DNA of 64,000 bases from Enterococcus malodoratus ATCC 43197 (GCF_000407185.1 NZ_KE136481.1:327136-391135), one strand, 5' to 3'. Shown: positions 41,249-51,212, counted from the first letter of the stretch. The notes: generated from the letters alone by a model not told the origin. A program made the numbers and translations.

Positions 41249-42592
41249 TTGGGGAAAACAAAACAAGCATTACTTTCTACAAATATCATTTTTATTTTTT
41301 TGATTTCATATGGATTAAGCATTACATTCGCTGCTTTTTTTCTGGCCAGCCCGCACAAACTAATTACGGGTATGCAGCGGATCATCAGTTCACCTAGTAA
41401 TTTAATTACGGATTATGTCCACATTGCAGGCGTTGGTCCAGCTTTTTTGAACAGCGGACTGCTAACGCTGAGCAGCCTTTTTCTTTTGCGGAAACATAAA
41501 CATCATTTTTGTTCGTTGACTGTTTCAGTTATCATGATGCTCTCAGGTTTTTCTTTTTTTGGCAAAAATATCGTGAACTCCGCACCAATCATTCTGGGCT
41601 GTCTGCTTTATCTTCGAATCCATCATTCAGGAAAACAAGAACTATTGGTAATGGGACTTCTGAGTACCTGTCTCTCCCCCATTGTTAGTACAATTTATTG
41701 TGCTCCTGATCATTTTTTTCTTTCAAACAAGCTCGTCGCATTATTTGCTGGTTTAGTCATCGGCTATGCGATTTTACCAATCTTTGAATTTTTAAAAGTA
41801 CACACTAAAGAATTGAATCTCTACAACATGGGATTTTCTGCTGGTTTTATCGGCATTATAGGAAATTTGACTACAAGAAATATTTTAGTGATAAAAATCG
41901 TACCTCATGCCCTCTCCTTTGAGCATCATCACGCTTTGCTGCTTTTCTTAGTAACTTTATTCACTGTCCCGTTACTCGTCTTTCTTTCATTTTATAAAAG
42001 AAATCCAACCTATTCGAAGCATCTGCTATTAGATTTAAAGAAAATCGCTCGTTTTTCACTATATGGTTATTTAGCAGTTGTCTTTACGCTCTTTCTGAAG
42101 GTTCCCTTAAGCGGTATTTTAGTTGGTGCCATTCTGACCTTTGCAGGTTTTAGTATGTATAATTTTAAATTTCGTTATTTCTTTTTTCCGGCAATAGGAG
42201 TTTTTCTGACTGCTCTATTTCTCTATCAAGATGCGGCAACTACTAATAATATCGTTATTATCCTCTTTGCCAGTACCCTTTCTCCTATGACGCGAAAATA
42301 TGGGCTGGTGACAGGAACTCTTTCGGGAAGTCTATTTTCCTTAATTACTCGAAATACACAATATCTAACAGCTGGTATTAATTTGTACAATTGCGGCTTT
42401 GCAGGTGGAATTACCGTTTTATTAATGGACTTCATTCGAATACAATTTTACAAAAACAGTAAAATTAGAAATTCTTTCCAAAGCATCCACATTCGCATTA
42501 TTCATTTTGAAAAACAACTGATTTTAAAATTCCAAGAAGTTGCTCATTCTTTCATTTTCAAAATTACGACTATCAAAGATGATCAGTCATAA
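41249..42592 (+). CDS. DUF1576 membrane protein
   Basis: A 447-residue polytopic protein starting at TTG after GAGGAGTG. About 12 membrane segments with repeated motifs are visible, among them FGKNIVNSAPIILGCLLYL and a second-half counterpart GINLYNCGFAGGITVLLMDF, suggesting an internal duplication. This fits DUF1576, a family of likely transporters or channels without a known substrate. Coupling to a DeoR regulator suggests a sugar-phosphate-related signal. Confidence 0.75.
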   Translation: MGKTKQALLSTNIIFIFLISYGLSITFAAFFLASPHKLITGMQRIISSPSNLITDYVHIAGVGPAFLNSGLLTLSSLFLLRKHKHHFCSLTVSVIMMLSGFSFFGKNIVNSAPIILGCLLYLRIHHSGKQELLVMGLLSTCLSPIVSTIYCAPDHFFLSNKLVALFAGLVIGYAILPIFEFLKVHTKELNLYNMGFSAGFIGIIGNLTTRNILVIKIVPHALSFEHHHALLLFLVTLFTVPLLVFLSFYKRNPTYSKHLLLDLKKIARFSLYGYLAVVFTLFLKVPLSGILVGAILTFAGFSMYNFKFRYFFFPAIGVFLTALFLYQDAATTNNIVIILFASTLSPMTRKYGLVTGTLSGSLFSLITRNTQYLTAGINLYNCGFAGGITVLLMDFIRIQFYKNSKIRNSFQSIHIRIIHFEKQLILKFQEVAHSFIFKITTIKDDQS

Positions 42593-42602
42593 AAAATGAA
42601 GC

Positions 42603-42645
42603 AAAAGACCTATTCACGATAAATATCATGAATAGGTCTTTTGTA
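42603..42645 (+). terminator. Terminator after DUF1576 gene
   Basis: AAAAGACCTATTCA / TGAATAGGTCTTTT, a 14-bp perfect stem. Confidence 0.85.
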
Positions 42646-42742
42646 TTATAGAAGAAAAGGAAAATCATATAGTGCCGCTAAGCACTTAATTTCAAGATCA
42701 AACGAATTATTATCTTTCTGAAATGATATTCACTTTCTCAAT

Positions 42743-42770
42743 AAAAAAACGACTATTAAAAAGTCGTCTT
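42743..42770 (-). terminator. Terminator of small gene 42813-43046
   Basis: ACGACT / AGTCGT with an AT-rich loop, followed by seven T on the minus strand. Confidence 0.7.
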
Positions 42771-42812
42771 TGCTACTAGGTTATTGTTGTATTCTAACGA
42801 TAAATTCCGTAA

Positions 42813-43046
42813 TTAGAATTCTGTTTGGGGTTCTATTAGGTCGGTGTATCTAATAACCGTTATAAAGTCGATTAAGGTCTCCGTCTCACTCTTCACTATT
42901 TTAACAACTACAGAATTACTCAACTTATTTTTTATCATTCCCAAATGCATCTCTTTTTGATATTCAAACATAACTTCTTGACCTATCGAAAAACGCTCAC
43001 CTAAAATTGATAATTTTGGAGATTTGAAGCCATAAGTACTCGCCAT
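42813..43046 (-). CDS. Small protein resembling DUF2187
   Basis: A 77-residue protein, ATG after AAAGGAGGATCC. The stretch FSIGQEVMFEYQKEMHLGM continuing with IKNKLSNSVVVKI resembles the small SH3-like DUF2187 (YkvS) fold. Function unknown. It lies next to the cold-shock gene on the same strand, but each has its own terminator. Confidence 0.5.
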   Translation of the reverse strand: MASTYGFKSPKLSILGERFSIGQEVMFEYQKEMHLGMIKNKLSNSVVVKIVKSETETLIDFITVIRYTDLIEPQTEF

Positions 43047-43091
43047 TATAACGGATCCTCCTTTAAACGCAACTGCAGCAAAGTTCAGTAT

Positions 43092-43121
43092 AAAAAAAAG
43101 AAGATCGTTTCCGATCTTCTT
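43092..43121 (-). terminator. Terminator of cold-shock gene
   Basis: AAGAAGATCG / CGATCTTCTT, a 10-bp perfect stem, then six or more T on the minus strand. Confidence 0.85.
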
Positions 43122-43144
43122 AATAATCTTTTAATTCAATAGCT

Positions 43145-43345
43145 TTACGCTTTTTGAATGTTAGTTGCTTGTAAGCCACGTTGGCCTTCTTCAACATCGA
43201 AAGTCACAGCTTGACCTTCGTCTAAAGTTTTGAATCCGTCACCTTGGATAGCTGAAAAATGTGCAAAAACATCATTGCCATCTTCTCCAGTGATGAAACC
43301 GAAACCTTTATCTGCATTAAACCATTTAACTGTACCATTACTCAT
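43145..43345 (-). CDS. Cold-shock protein (CspA family)
   Basis: A 66-residue OB-fold protein from ATG at 43343-43345 after TTGGAGGTAC. RNP1 is [11 protein letters not shown] and RNP2 is DVFAHFSAI; length and sequence are standard. It binds single-stranded RNA or DNA as a chaperone. About 490 bases separate its start from the IS1380 copy upstream. Confidence 0.95.
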   Translation of the reverse strand: MSNGTVKWFNADKGFGFITGEDGNDVFAHFSAIQGDGFKTLDEGQAVTFDVEEGQRGLQATNIQKA

Positions 43346-43832
43346 GTATAGTACCTCCAATTACACATCATATGTGCTTATTTGTAATAAAAAAATGATG
43401 TGTATTGAAAAAGTATATCGAACATAAAGTCAAACAACTAGACACATATCAAAGTATTACTTGAATATCATAACATGTCTGTACAGCGAATGCAAATAAA
43501 ACATGAACATTTTGTTATTTGCAGAATGAAATATTAAGTTTTCATTCTATCCCACCCTATTGAATTGATACCTATTTAATAAAGCCATCGTTTACCAAAG
43601 CTAGCTTCGTTCGCGGGTGCTTAACCTTATTCTATGGTTGAGCTGCTAAACACGAACATTTCGCCTCATTATTACTTCCATAAATAAAACTAGTTTAAAA
43701 ATTTTAATCTTTATAGCATCTTTTCTTCACAATAAAAAATGAGTATCTATCGACTGCAGACAAAGTTCGACTCGTTGTCATTCTCAAGTTCTTGATTATT
43801 TTCTAAGATATGGTCAGTTTAAACCTACTTAT
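43346..43832. other. Long non-coding stretch upstream of csp
   Basis: No credible gene. It presumably includes the csp promoter and a long 5' leader, as is usual for cold-shock genes. The only clear structure is the nested dyad at 43609-43657. The stretch ends at the target site of the IS1380-type element. Confidence 0.5.
43609..43657. other. Nested inverted repeat in non-coding DNA
   Basis: GTTCG (43609-43613) pairs with CGAAC (43653-43657), enclosing GCTTAACC (43619-43626) / GGTTGAGC (43636-43643). The folding is plausible for an RNA but lacks a T tract, so it is not an ordinary terminator. Confidence 0.35.
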
Positions 43833-43837
43833 TTTAA
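43833..43837. repeat. Left copy of 5-bp target duplication (TTTAA)
   Basis: TTTAA directly precedes the left inverted repeat. The identical TTTAA follows the right inverted repeat at 45512-45516, marking the insertion site. Confidence 0.8.
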
Positions 43838-45511
43838 CCTGAATAATTCATAGAATTTCTGAAACTCTATTAAAAGCTTATTAACGCACGGTTCTTCTTT
43901 TCTTTTACCGCACCCTTTGGGTGTACAAAAAGAACCCCAATCTGCTATGGTTAAAGTGTCTAAACTAAACCAAGAAAGGGGTTCTCTCAATGGCTACATT
44001 ACAGGAAAAACACGTAAAATTCAACTCTAAAATGGTGGTGTCAAACACCGGTGGTAATCTTTCGTCAGATGCCGGTCTCATCTTGGTGAAGGAATTCATG
44101 AATTCGCTTGGATTTTATTCGTTCGCGAAGCAATTCCTCCACTTCAATGAGGACCGTATTTATTGGACTCATGACAACATCTCCCTGCTCGAACAGCTGC
44201 TCTTCCAGTTGATTGCCGGATATTCCGCAGATTCATCCGCCAATCTCTTGAAGGAAGATCCCATTTTTCGGTTGGTTTTGGATAAGGAAGCCATCGCCTC
44301 CCAGGCCTCGCTATCCCGCTTCTGGGACCGGATCAGCGAGGAGAACATTGCACAGTTCCAGGAACTGAACCAAGCCATGCTGGACAAGGTCCGCATGGAA
44401 CGGAACAATACCCAAATGATCATCGATTTAGATTCCACACATTCGGATACGTTCGGGAATCAAGAAAAGACTGAGCACAATGCCCATTACGGCACACAGG
44501 GCTATCATCCGTTGGTAGCCTTCGATGGCCTTACGGGAGACTTTCTGAAAGCAGAACTTCGTTCTGGAAATGTGTATACGTCAAAAGGTGTAAAAGATTT
44601 TCTGGCACCGATGCTCACACATTACCGTCAAGTCCTTCCCTGCACTGATATTTTGGTCCGGGGAGACAGCGGCTTTGCGACGCCCGAGGTCTATGATACG
44701 TGTGAATCCAACGAAAGTTTCTATGTCATCCGCCTGAAATCAAATAAAGTCGTGGAAAAACTAGCGGAAACCTTTGTCCTGGTTGGGGACGACCATCCCT
44801 GGGAGGAAAGGGAAGTCCACTACTATTCCGCGTTCTATCAAGCCAATAGCTGGTCCCAAAAACGTCGAATCTGTATCAAATCGACTCGGGAATCGAATCA
44901 GCTGGTGTTCAGTCACGAGTACGTGGTCACTAATTTTCACGAGGAACTATCCGCGAAAACCATCTTCCAGATTTACCATAAACGCGGCACCATGGAGAAC
45001 TTCATCAAGGAAGCAAAAAATGGGTTCTATTTCGACAAGACGGATAGCTCAAGCTTCTTGGAAAATCATGCACGGATGATGGTAAGCCTGTTGGCTTACA
45101 ACCTGGTCAACTTCATGAAGACCATATGTCTACCTGAAAAGGAAGCGACATTCCAAGTCGACACATTGCGGCTCCGCCTGTTCAAGGTCGCGGGTAAATT
45201 AGTCCGCAGTGGCCGTAGATTGCTTTTACGGATGAGCTCCTCCCATGTCTATCAAGACTTGTTTTATCAGTTACTGGACAAAATCCAGCAACTCAGTTGG
45301 CAAGTGTAAAATAGCAATCAGCTTTTAAAAAGACATGGAATCACTAAGGGATTCGTGCGCCCAAAAACAGCTCCAGATTCCCTATCTTCGTTAAAAAAAC
45401 AAAAGGAAATCTGTTTTCGCAAGTACAAACCGGTTGAAAAAAGAAAATTCAACTCAAATCGATGTATAAACGTTATTTTCCCAAAAAAATTAGATCTATG
45501 AATTATTCAGG
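43838..45511 (+). mobile_element. Complete IS1380-family insertion sequence
   Basis: A 1674-bp element bounded by 17-bp perfect inverted repeats (CCTGAATAATTCATAGA at 43838-43854 and its complement at 45495-45511) and flanked by 5-bp TTTAA duplications. It carries one intact transposase gene (43990-45309). Its body is clearly richer in G+C than the flanks, which suggests arrival from another host. Size and protein fit IS1380-type elements found in enterococci, but the exact name needs a database check. Confidence 0.9.
43990..45309 (+). CDS. IS1380-family DDE transposase
   Basis: A 439-residue transposase. The DDE residues are visible: Asp in QMIIDLDSTHSD, Asp in LVRGDSGFATPEV and Glu in YHKRGTMENFIKEAKNG (the IS4/IS1380 R-x-x-x-E-N-x-I-K-E motif). 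The N-terminus SNTGGNLSSDAGLILVKEF is typical of the family. The frame is uninterrupted and ATG follows AAGAAAGGGG, so it is probably active. Confidence 0.95.
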   Translation: MATLQEKHVKFNSKMVVSNTGGNLSSDAGLILVKEFMNSLGFYSFAKQFLHFNEDRIYWTHDNISLLEQLLFQLIAGYSADSSANLLKEDPIFRLVLDKEAIASQASLSRFWDRISEENIAQFQELNQAMLDKVRMERNNTQMIIDLDSTHSDTFGNQEKTEHNAHYGTQGYHPLVAFDGLTGDFLKAELRSGNVYTSKGVKDFLAPMLTHYRQVLPCTDILVRGDSGFATPEVYDTCESNESFYVIRLKSNKVVEKLAETFVLVGDDHPWEEREVHYYSAFYQANSWSQKRRICIKSTRESNQLVFSHEYVVTNFHEELSAKTIFQIYHKRGTMENFIKEAKNGFYFDKTDSSSFLENHARMMVSLLAYNLVNFMKTICLPEKEATFQVDTLRLRLFKVAGKLVRSGRRLLLRMSSSHVYQDLFYQLLDKIQQLSWQV

Positions 45512-45516
45512 TTTAA
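45512..45516. repeat. Right copy of 5-bp target duplication (TTTAA)
   Basis: TTTAA immediately after the right inverted repeat, identical to 43833-43837. Confidence 0.8.
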
Positions 45517-45542
45517 ATTTCATTTTTAAATCTATTGTTTAT

Positions 45543-45551
45543 TGATAGAAT
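45543..45551 (+). promoter_or_regulatory. Extended -10 promoter of gene 45583
   Basis: TGATAGAAT (TG-N-TAGAAT) lies 31 bases upstream of the ATG and only about 30 bases from the end of the IS element, so sequence beyond the -35 region was displaced by the insertion. Confidence 0.5.
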
Positions 45552-45582
45552 GAGTTAAGCAAATGTAGGAAGGAGCAAAACT

Positions 45583-45855
45583 ATGCGTGGAACAGTTTCA
45601 AATGACCAACGCGTTTATCACTATGAATCACCCTTCTTAATGCAAGGAGAGAATGGCTTAACTCTTAGCCAACTGCGTGCATTATTCATAAAGAGTCTTT
45701 TAAAAAATGAGCGAGCAAAATACGTTACAGAAAACTTTGCCCTCGAAAAAGAGCATCGGCGAATAAACATTTGGCGGAAAGATGGTAAGATACTCTCAGA
45801 AGAAGAATTACTGAAAATAGACGAGATAATACCGCAAATATTCGAAACAAACTAA
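45583..45855 (+). CDS. Small protein of unknown function
   Basis: A 90-residue soluble protein (MRGTVSNDQRVYHYESPFLM...) with a good ribosome site, AGGAAGGAGC. It is charged and likely helical in the middle (LRALFIKSLLKNERAKYV), with no recognised domain. It lies downstream of the IS1380 copy and ends 170 bases before a terminator at 46022. Confidence 0.5.
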   Translation: MRGTVSNDQRVYHYESPFLMQGENGLTLSQLRALFIKSLLKNERAKYVTENFALEKEHRRINIWRKDGKILSEEELLKIDEIIPQIFETN

Positions 45856-46021
45856 CATAGCTGCTATAAATGGAGCTAGGACTGCTTTATAATTCTCTTT
45901 TGTTCAAAACGATAATCATTTTACATAACTCTTTTTTTATTTGTTTAACGGGTGTAAAATAATCACGAGCTAGCTTTATTAAAGTTTTGACCAACAATTT
46001 TGACACTACACTAGCTCATGG

Positions 46022-46047
46022 CCGTTGGAAGTATCCAACGGTTTTTA
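46022..46047 (+). terminator. Terminator
   Basis: CCGTTGGA / TCCAACGG with a four-base loop, followed by TTTTTATTAT. It serves the gene at 45583-45855; between the two lies A/T-rich DNA with no gene. Confidence 0.75.
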
Positions 46048-46070
46048 TTATCATTCGTTTAACATAATTG

Positions 46071-46117
46071 AAAAGCTTACAAAACAAACCAACATTTGGG
46101 GTTGTTTTGTAAGCTTT
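46071..46117. terminator. Terminator, probably bidirectional
   Basis: AAAGCTTACAAAACAA / TTGTTTTGTAAGCTTT, a 16-bp stem, between the convergent genes at 45583 and 46126. Confidence 0.8.
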
Positions 46118-46125
46118 ATTTTTAG

Positions 46126-47220
46126 TTACTCTTTATCTAACCGAACTTGCTGAACAAAATCCCACAGACTCGTACCTCTCAAGTTACGGACCTGTTCATC
46201 GATCTCCTCTAATCGATGGACAGGCTGCTTGTTCAAAACTTTCCCAGCCCAATCCGGATCATAAACCATTGCGCGACCAACTGCCGACAGTTCCGCATTT
46301 TCCAACACATGTTCAACGTCTGCTTGCGTTTGTACACCACCTACGCCAACAATTGGCACACGTCCGTTAGCTTTTTGGTGGATGTACGCCAATATTGTTT
46401 TTTCTTGGTAGTCTTTTTCGACTGACAGCCGATCGTATTCATTTAAAGAAACATGTAAATAATCTAAAGGTTTTTCTGCTAAATGGTCAACAAGATACAA
46501 GGTATCTGCCATTCGAATCCCCGGCGTCTCATATTCCTCTGGAGAAAACCGATAGCCGACGATAAATGGGGATTCGGCATACTTTGCGACGGCTTCGGTA
46601 ATTTCGTCCACCAGTACATCGATGAAGTGATACCTTTTCTCTAAGCTTCCGCCCCATTCATCTTCTCGTCGATTGGAGTGGGGAGAAAAAAATTGCTGGA
46701 TCAAATACGTATTCGCTCCATGAATTTCAATGCCATCAAAGCCGGCTTTGATCGCCCGAATCGCTGCACGTTTGAAATCTTGAATGACCGTGAGAACTTC
46801 TTCTCCTGTTAACGCACGCGGCGTGACTGCATCGGGTCGCTCTGCAGGAACCGCGCTTGCTGACACAGGCGTTTCCCCTTCCGTCGCAGTTAAAGTAGAC
46901 ATTCTCCCACCATGAAAGATCTGTAAAATGGCTTTTGCACCTTCACCTTTGATTGCCTGCGCTAATTTTGTCAAACCGGGAATAAATTTATCGTCATAGA
47001 CACCTAGTTCTCCGGGCCATCCTTTTCCAATAAATTGAACATTCGCTGCACCTGTAACTAATGCACCTAAATCCTTACTGCGATTTTTATAGTACGTGAT
47101 TTCATCCTCTGTGATAATTCCATTAAAAAAACTAAGTTGGGTGGTCATTGGTGCCAACATTAATGGATTTTTCAATGTTACACCATTTTTTAATTGAACA
47201 GATTCAGTCACTTTTGACAT
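46126..47220 (-). CDS. NADH-dependent flavin oxidoreductase (old yellow enzyme family)
   Basis: A 364-residue TIM-barrel flavoprotein. It opens with LKNGVTLKNPLMLAPMTT, with ILQIFHGGRM, GFDGIEIHGANTYLIQQF, FSPHSNRREDEWGGSLEKR and, for phosphate binding, VPIVGVGGV and SAVGRAMVYDP. The chain is about half the length of dienoyl-CoA reductase types, so it lacks their Fe-S and NAD domains. It reduces activated double bonds. It is monocistronic. Confidence 0.85.
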   Translation of the reverse strand: MSKVTESVQLKNGVTLKNPLMLAPMTTQLSFFNGIITEDEITYYKNRSKDLGALVTGAANVQFIGKGWPGELGVYDDKFIPGLTKLAQAIKGEGAKAILQIFHGGRMSTLTATEGETPVSASAVPAERPDAVTPRALTGEEVLTVIQDFKRAAIRAIKAGFDGIEIHGANTYLIQQFFSPHSNRREDEWGGSLEKRYHFIDVLVDEITEAVAKYAESPFIVGYRFSPEEYETPGIRMADTLYLVDHLAEKPLDYLHVSLNEYDRLSVEKDYQEKTILAYIHQKANGRVPIVGVGGVQTQADVEHVLENAELSAVGRAMVYDPDWAGKVLNKQPVHRLEEIDEQVRNLRGTSLWDFVQQVRLDKE

Positions 47221-47345
47221 TGCTTCAACACTCCTATCTAGAATAAGTCACTAATTAAAGCTCTAATCTCACTGTGAGTCCTCACACTAGCTTCATTGTA
47301 CCTATCATGCTTATAAAAAATAAGTATTTTGCTTGAACTAACTGA

Positions 47346-47384
47346 AAAAGATCGACTCTCTTCAAAATGAAGAAAATCGATCGA
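47346..47384 (-). terminator. Hairpin after recQ
   Basis: GATCGACT / AATCGATC with an inner TTCA/TGAA arm, followed by TTTTTC on the minus strand, downstream of the recQ stop. Confidence 0.5.
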
Positions 47385-47387
47385 GTT

Positions 47388-49142
47388 TTATTTGTCGTCT
47401 TTTTTCAACAATGCTAGGAATTGATCGCCGTAATTATCAAGTTTGCTTTTCCCTACCCCTTTGATTTGTAAAAACTCTAATGAGGTTTGCGGTTGTTTTT
47501 CTGCCAGTTCAGTCAAAGTCTTATCTGAAAAAATGACATACGGTGGCAAATTCTTCTCCTGAGCAAGCTGTGATCGAAGGCTTCGCATTTTTTCAAAAAG
47601 TTCATCATCAGCCACCAATTGTTTTACCGGTGCCTGTTTACGATAAACTTCCTGCTTGCCTAAAAGCACTGCGACACCTTGTTCAGAAACAGTCAACAAA
47701 GGATATTGCCCCTCGGTAGGAACCAAGTAGCGCTCAGCGGTCAAGTAATCAATTAGATTAGAGACATCTTTTTGAGACTGGTCCTTCATTAACCCATAGG
47801 TTGGTAATTGTTCAAAGTTCCATTGTTTAATTTTTTGGTCATTTGATCCTGTTAAGACTTTTGCAACCAATGCTTTTCCGAAACGCTCTCCCATCCGTTT
47901 GACACAGGATAAGACTTTTTGAGTATCCGTTGTAATATCAACTTGTTCTCGCTCATCTAAACAATTGCTGCATCTCCCGCAATCTGGTTGATCCTCACCA
48001 AAATAATTTAAAATATAGCGTTGAAGACACATTTGTGTGTGGGCATACTGATTCATTTCGCGTAACTTGGTGTACTCATTTTGCTGATAGGTTATTTCAG
48101 ACTGTGATTGCTCAATGAAAAAATGCTGAATCTGAATATCGTGCGGTGCATATAGTAGGACAGCCTCACTTGGCAAGCCGTCCCTTCCTGCACGACCGGC
48201 TTCTTGATAATACGACTCCAAATTTCCGGGTATTTGCGCATGGATGACAAAACGCACATTACTCTTGTTGATTCCCATCCCAAAAGCGTTTGTTGCAATC
48301 ATTACTTCAGTTCGATCAAATAAAAAATCTTCTTGGTTCTTTAAACGCTCTGTATCCTGCAATCCACCATGATACTTTCCGACAGAAAAATCATGATGCT
48401 TCAATAGATGATATAGCCGTTCAACTTCCTTACGTGTAGATGCGTAGATGATTCCTGATTGTCCACGATTTAACTTTAAATATTCCAGCAAATACACATC
48501 TTTTTGTTCCTTTATTACTTGAAAGGCCAAATTTTCACGTGCAAAACCTGTCTTAATCTCATTATCTTCAGAAATATGCAACAAGGTAGATATATCCTCT
48601 GCAACTTGTGGTGTTGCGGTGGCAGTCAAAGCGATGATCGTAGGTTGTTGATTAAAATTCTGGATGGTTTCTGCTAACTTCAAATAACTTGGACGAAAAT
48701 CATGTCCCCACTGTGAAATACAATGAGCCTCATCAATTGCTAGAAGTTCGATTGGTACATATCGCAATAATTCACGAAAATCGGCCGATTCCAATCGTTC
48801 TGGTGCAACATATAGCAGCTTAATCTCACCTCGAGCTGCTCTTCTGACACGTTCATTCATTTCTATAGTAGACAATGTACTGTTAATAAAAGCTGCCGGG
48901 ATTCCCACCTCGTTCAAACTATCTACTTGATCCTTCATTAAGGAGATCAGAGGAGACACTACCAGTGTCAGCCCGTCTAAGACTAATGCTGGTAATTGAT
49001 AACATATCGATTTTCCTCCGCCAGTTGGCATAATTCCTAAAACATTTTCTCCTTGCAAAACTTTTTGGATAATCTCCTCTTGCCCGTTTCTAAAATGAGT
49101 ATAGCCAAATTTTTCTGCTAACAATTCTTTAATTCGTTGCAT
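47388..49142 (-). CDS. recQ: ATP-dependent DNA helicase RecQ
   Basis: A 584-residue helicase. Helicase motifs are MPTGGGKSICYQ (Walker A), AIDEAHCISQWGHDFRPSY (DEAH), TATATP and QEAGRAGRDG. The Zn-binding Cys set is at about 370-395 (CLQRYILNYFG...CGRCSNC), then the RQC winged helix and a C-terminal HRDC domain (about 510-580, LRSQLAQEKNLPPYVIFSDK). It acts in recombination and fork repair. Confidence 0.95.
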   Translation of the reverse strand: MQRIKELLAEKFGYTHFRNGQEEIIQKVLQGENVLGIMPTGGGKSICYQLPALVLDGLTLVVSPLISLMKDQVDSLNEVGIPAAFINSTLSTIEMNERVRRAARGEIKLLYVAPERLESADFRELLRYVPIELLAIDEAHCISQWGHDFRPSYLKLAETIQNFNQQPTIIALTATATPQVAEDISTLLHISEDNEIKTGFARENLAFQVIKEQKDVYLLEYLKLNRGQSGIIYASTRKEVERLYHLLKHHDFSVGKYHGGLQDTERLKNQEDFLFDRTEVMIATNAFGMGINKSNVRFVIHAQIPGNLESYYQEAGRAGRDGLPSEAVLLYAPHDIQIQHFFIEQSQSEITYQQNEYTKLREMNQYAHTQMCLQRYILNYFGEDQPDCGRCSNCLDEREQVDITTDTQKVLSCVKRMGERFGKALVAKVLTGSNDQKIKQWNFEQLPTYGLMKDQSQKDVSNLIDYLTAERYLVPTEGQYPLLTVSEQGVAVLLGKQEVYRKQAPVKQLVADDELFEKMRSLRSQLAQEKNLPPYVIFSDKTLTELAEKQPQTSLEFLQIKGVGKSKLDNYGDQFLALLKKDDK

Positions 49143-49314
49143 AGTTGTACCCTTTCTCTATCAAATAGATTCGTATATGAAATCAATAGTCACGTGCATT
49201 ATACAATTGTTAAATGAAATCACAATTAATCTTCTACTTACTAACATTCATAAACAATGCTCAACCGATTCACTTTTTTCGGTCTTATCATCCTTCATGA
49301 CTTAAAGGTTAATT

Positions 49315-49353
49315 TAAAAAAAGGAGGCGAAGGATATTTCCATCCAGCGCCTC
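49315..49353 (-). terminator. Terminator of lepA
   Basis: GAGGCG / CGCCTC with an inner GGA...TCC arm, followed by seven T on the minus strand, about 20 bases beyond the stop. Confidence 0.75.
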
Positions 49354-49373
49354 AAGAAAGTATGCATCATTTC

Positions 49374-51212
49374 TTATTTCTTCTTAGGTTCATCCTCGTC
49401 CATTTTCAACACTGCCATGAAGGCTTCTTGAGGAACTTCGACTGAACCGATTTGTTTCATTCGTTTTTTACCTTCTTTTTGTTTCTCCAATAATTTACGT
49501 TTACGAGAAACATCCCCACCATAACATTTGGCCAATACGTTTTTACGTAAAGCTTTGATGTCCGTACGAGCAACGATTTTTGTGCCGATAGTCGCTTGAA
49601 TAGGCACTTCAAATTGTTGACGAGGAATCAGGGCTTTTAATTTATCGACGATAGCCCGACCGCGTTCCTGAGCGAATTCACGGTGAACGATAAAGCTTAA
49701 AGCATCCACTTTTTCAGCATTTAGTAAAATATCCATTTTGACTAGACGGCTCTCACGATAGTCTGCCATTTCATAATCAAGCGAGGCATACCCTTTCGTG
49801 CTTGATTTCAATTTATCAAAGAAGTCAAAAACGATTTCTGACAAAGGAATATGGTATACGACATTTACACGATAATCGTCTAAGTAATCCATCGTGATAA
49901 ACTCACCACGTTTTCGTTGTGAAAGTTCCATGACAGCTCCTACATAATCGTTTGGAACCATGATGTTCGCTTTAACGTATGGTTCATCGACACTTTGAAT
50001 TTTTGATGGATCTGGAAAATCAGATGGATTATCCACAATCAATTGAGTACCATCAGTCAAATTTACATGGTAGATAACTGATGGAGCTGTCGTGATCAAT
50101 TCCAAATTAAATTCACGTTCTAAACGTTCTTGTACCACATCCATGTGCAGCAACCCTAAGAAACCACATCGGAAACCAAAACCTAATGCTTGCGATGTTT
50201 CTGGTTCAAATTGAAGTGCGGCATCATTTAATTGTAATTTTTCTAACGCTTCACGTAAATCGTTGTAGCGAGATGTATCAATCGGATACAATCCGCAGAA
50301 TACCATAGGATTCATCTTTCGATAGCCTGCTAAGGCTTCTTTCGCCGGATTGTTGGCAAGAGTGACGGTATCACCCACTCGCGTATCTTGAACCGTCTTG
50401 ATGCTAGCAGTAATATAGCCGACATCACCCACCATTAGATAATCACGCTGAACTGCTTTAGGAGAAAATACACCTACTTCGGTAACATCAAACGTTTTAC
50501 CGTTGCTCATTAATTCAATTTTATCTCCTGGGCGAACAACTCCGTCAGTAATTCGAACATTCAGCACTACCCCTCGGTAACTATCGTATACTGAGTCAAA
50601 AATCAAAGCCTTCAATGGTGCCTCTAAATCACCCGTTGGTGCCGGAACATTAGTAACGACTTGTTCCAAAATTTCACTGATACCAATACCTGTTTTCGCA
50701 CTGGCTAGGACAGCCTCTTCTGCATCAATGCCAATCACATCTTCAATTTCTTTACGAACGCGTTCAGGATCAGCAGCAGGTAAATCGATTTTATTAATAA
50801 CTGGTAAAATCTCTAAGTCATTGTCCAAAGCTAAATAGACATTGGCCAAGGTCTGGGCTTCAATTCCTTGTGCGGCATCAACAACTAGTACCGCTCCCTC
50901 GCAGGCAGCTAGACTGCGTGAAACTTCATAAGTGAAATCGACGTGTCCCGGTGTATCAATCAAGTGAAAAATATACGTCTTGCCATCATTTGCCGTATAA
51001 TGCAATTCCACAGCATTTAACTTAATTGTAATCCCGCGTTCACGTTCAAGATCCATCGAATCTAGCAATTGCTCTTGCATTTCCCGAGAACTGACCGTAT
51101 TCGTTTGTTCTAAGATTCGGTCAGCCAAAGTCGACTTTCCATGATCAATATGCGCAATGATCGAAAAATTTCGAATCATCTCCTGGCGTTTCTTCATTTC
51201 TTCTATATTCAT
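49374..51212 (-). CDS. lepA: Translation elongation factor 4
   Basis: A 612-residue GTPase starting [10 protein letters not shown] at ATG 51210-51212 after TGAGGAAC. G1 is [10 protein letters not shown]2 and G3 are RGITIK and DTPGH, G4 is NKID and G5 SAKTG. The C-terminal LepA-specific domain ends [19 protein letters not shown]. It back-translocates or remodels stalled ribosomes. Full length and highly conserved. Confidence 0.97.
   Translation of the reverse strand: MNIEEMKKRQEMIRNFSIIAHIDHGKSTLADRILEQTNTVSSREMQEQLLDSMDLERERGITIKLNAVELHYTANDGKTYIFHLIDTPGHVDFTYEVSRSLAACEGAVLVVDAAQGIEAQTLANVYLALDNDLEILPVINKIDLPAADPERVRKEIEDVIGIDAEEAVLASAKTGIGISEILEQVVTNVPAPTGDLEAPLKALIFDSVYDSYRGVVLNVRITDGVVRPGDKIELMSNGKTFDVTEVGVFSPKAVQRDYLMVGDVGYITASIKTVQDTRVGDTVTLANNPAKEALAGYRKMNPMVFCGLYPIDTSRYNDLREALEKLQLNDAALQFEPETSQALGFGFRCGFLGLLHMDVVQERLEREFNLELITTAPSVIYHVNLTDGTQLIVDNPSDFPDPSKIQSVDEPYVKANIMVPNDYVGAVMELSQRKRGEFITMDYLDDYRVNVVYHIPLSEIVFDFFDKLKSSTKGYASLDYEMADYRESRLVKMDILLNAEKVDALSFIVHREFAQERGRAIVDKLKALIPRQQFEVPIQATIGTKIVARTDIKALRKNVLAKCYGGDVSRKRKLLEKQKEGKKRMKQIGSVEVPQEAFMAVLKMDEDEPKKK

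Noticed and set aside
42650-42742. Short hairpin AGTGC/GCACT downstream of the DUF1576 gene
   Set aside because: Only five base pairs, and no T tract or conserved context.
44169-45079. Additional frames within the IS element
   Set aside because: They overlap the intact transposase in other frames and lack ribosome sites.
45967-46017. GAGCTAG/CTAGCTC inverted repeat
   Set aside because: Seven-base arms 37 bases apart in A/T-rich DNA; likely chance, with no neighbouring feature that needs it.
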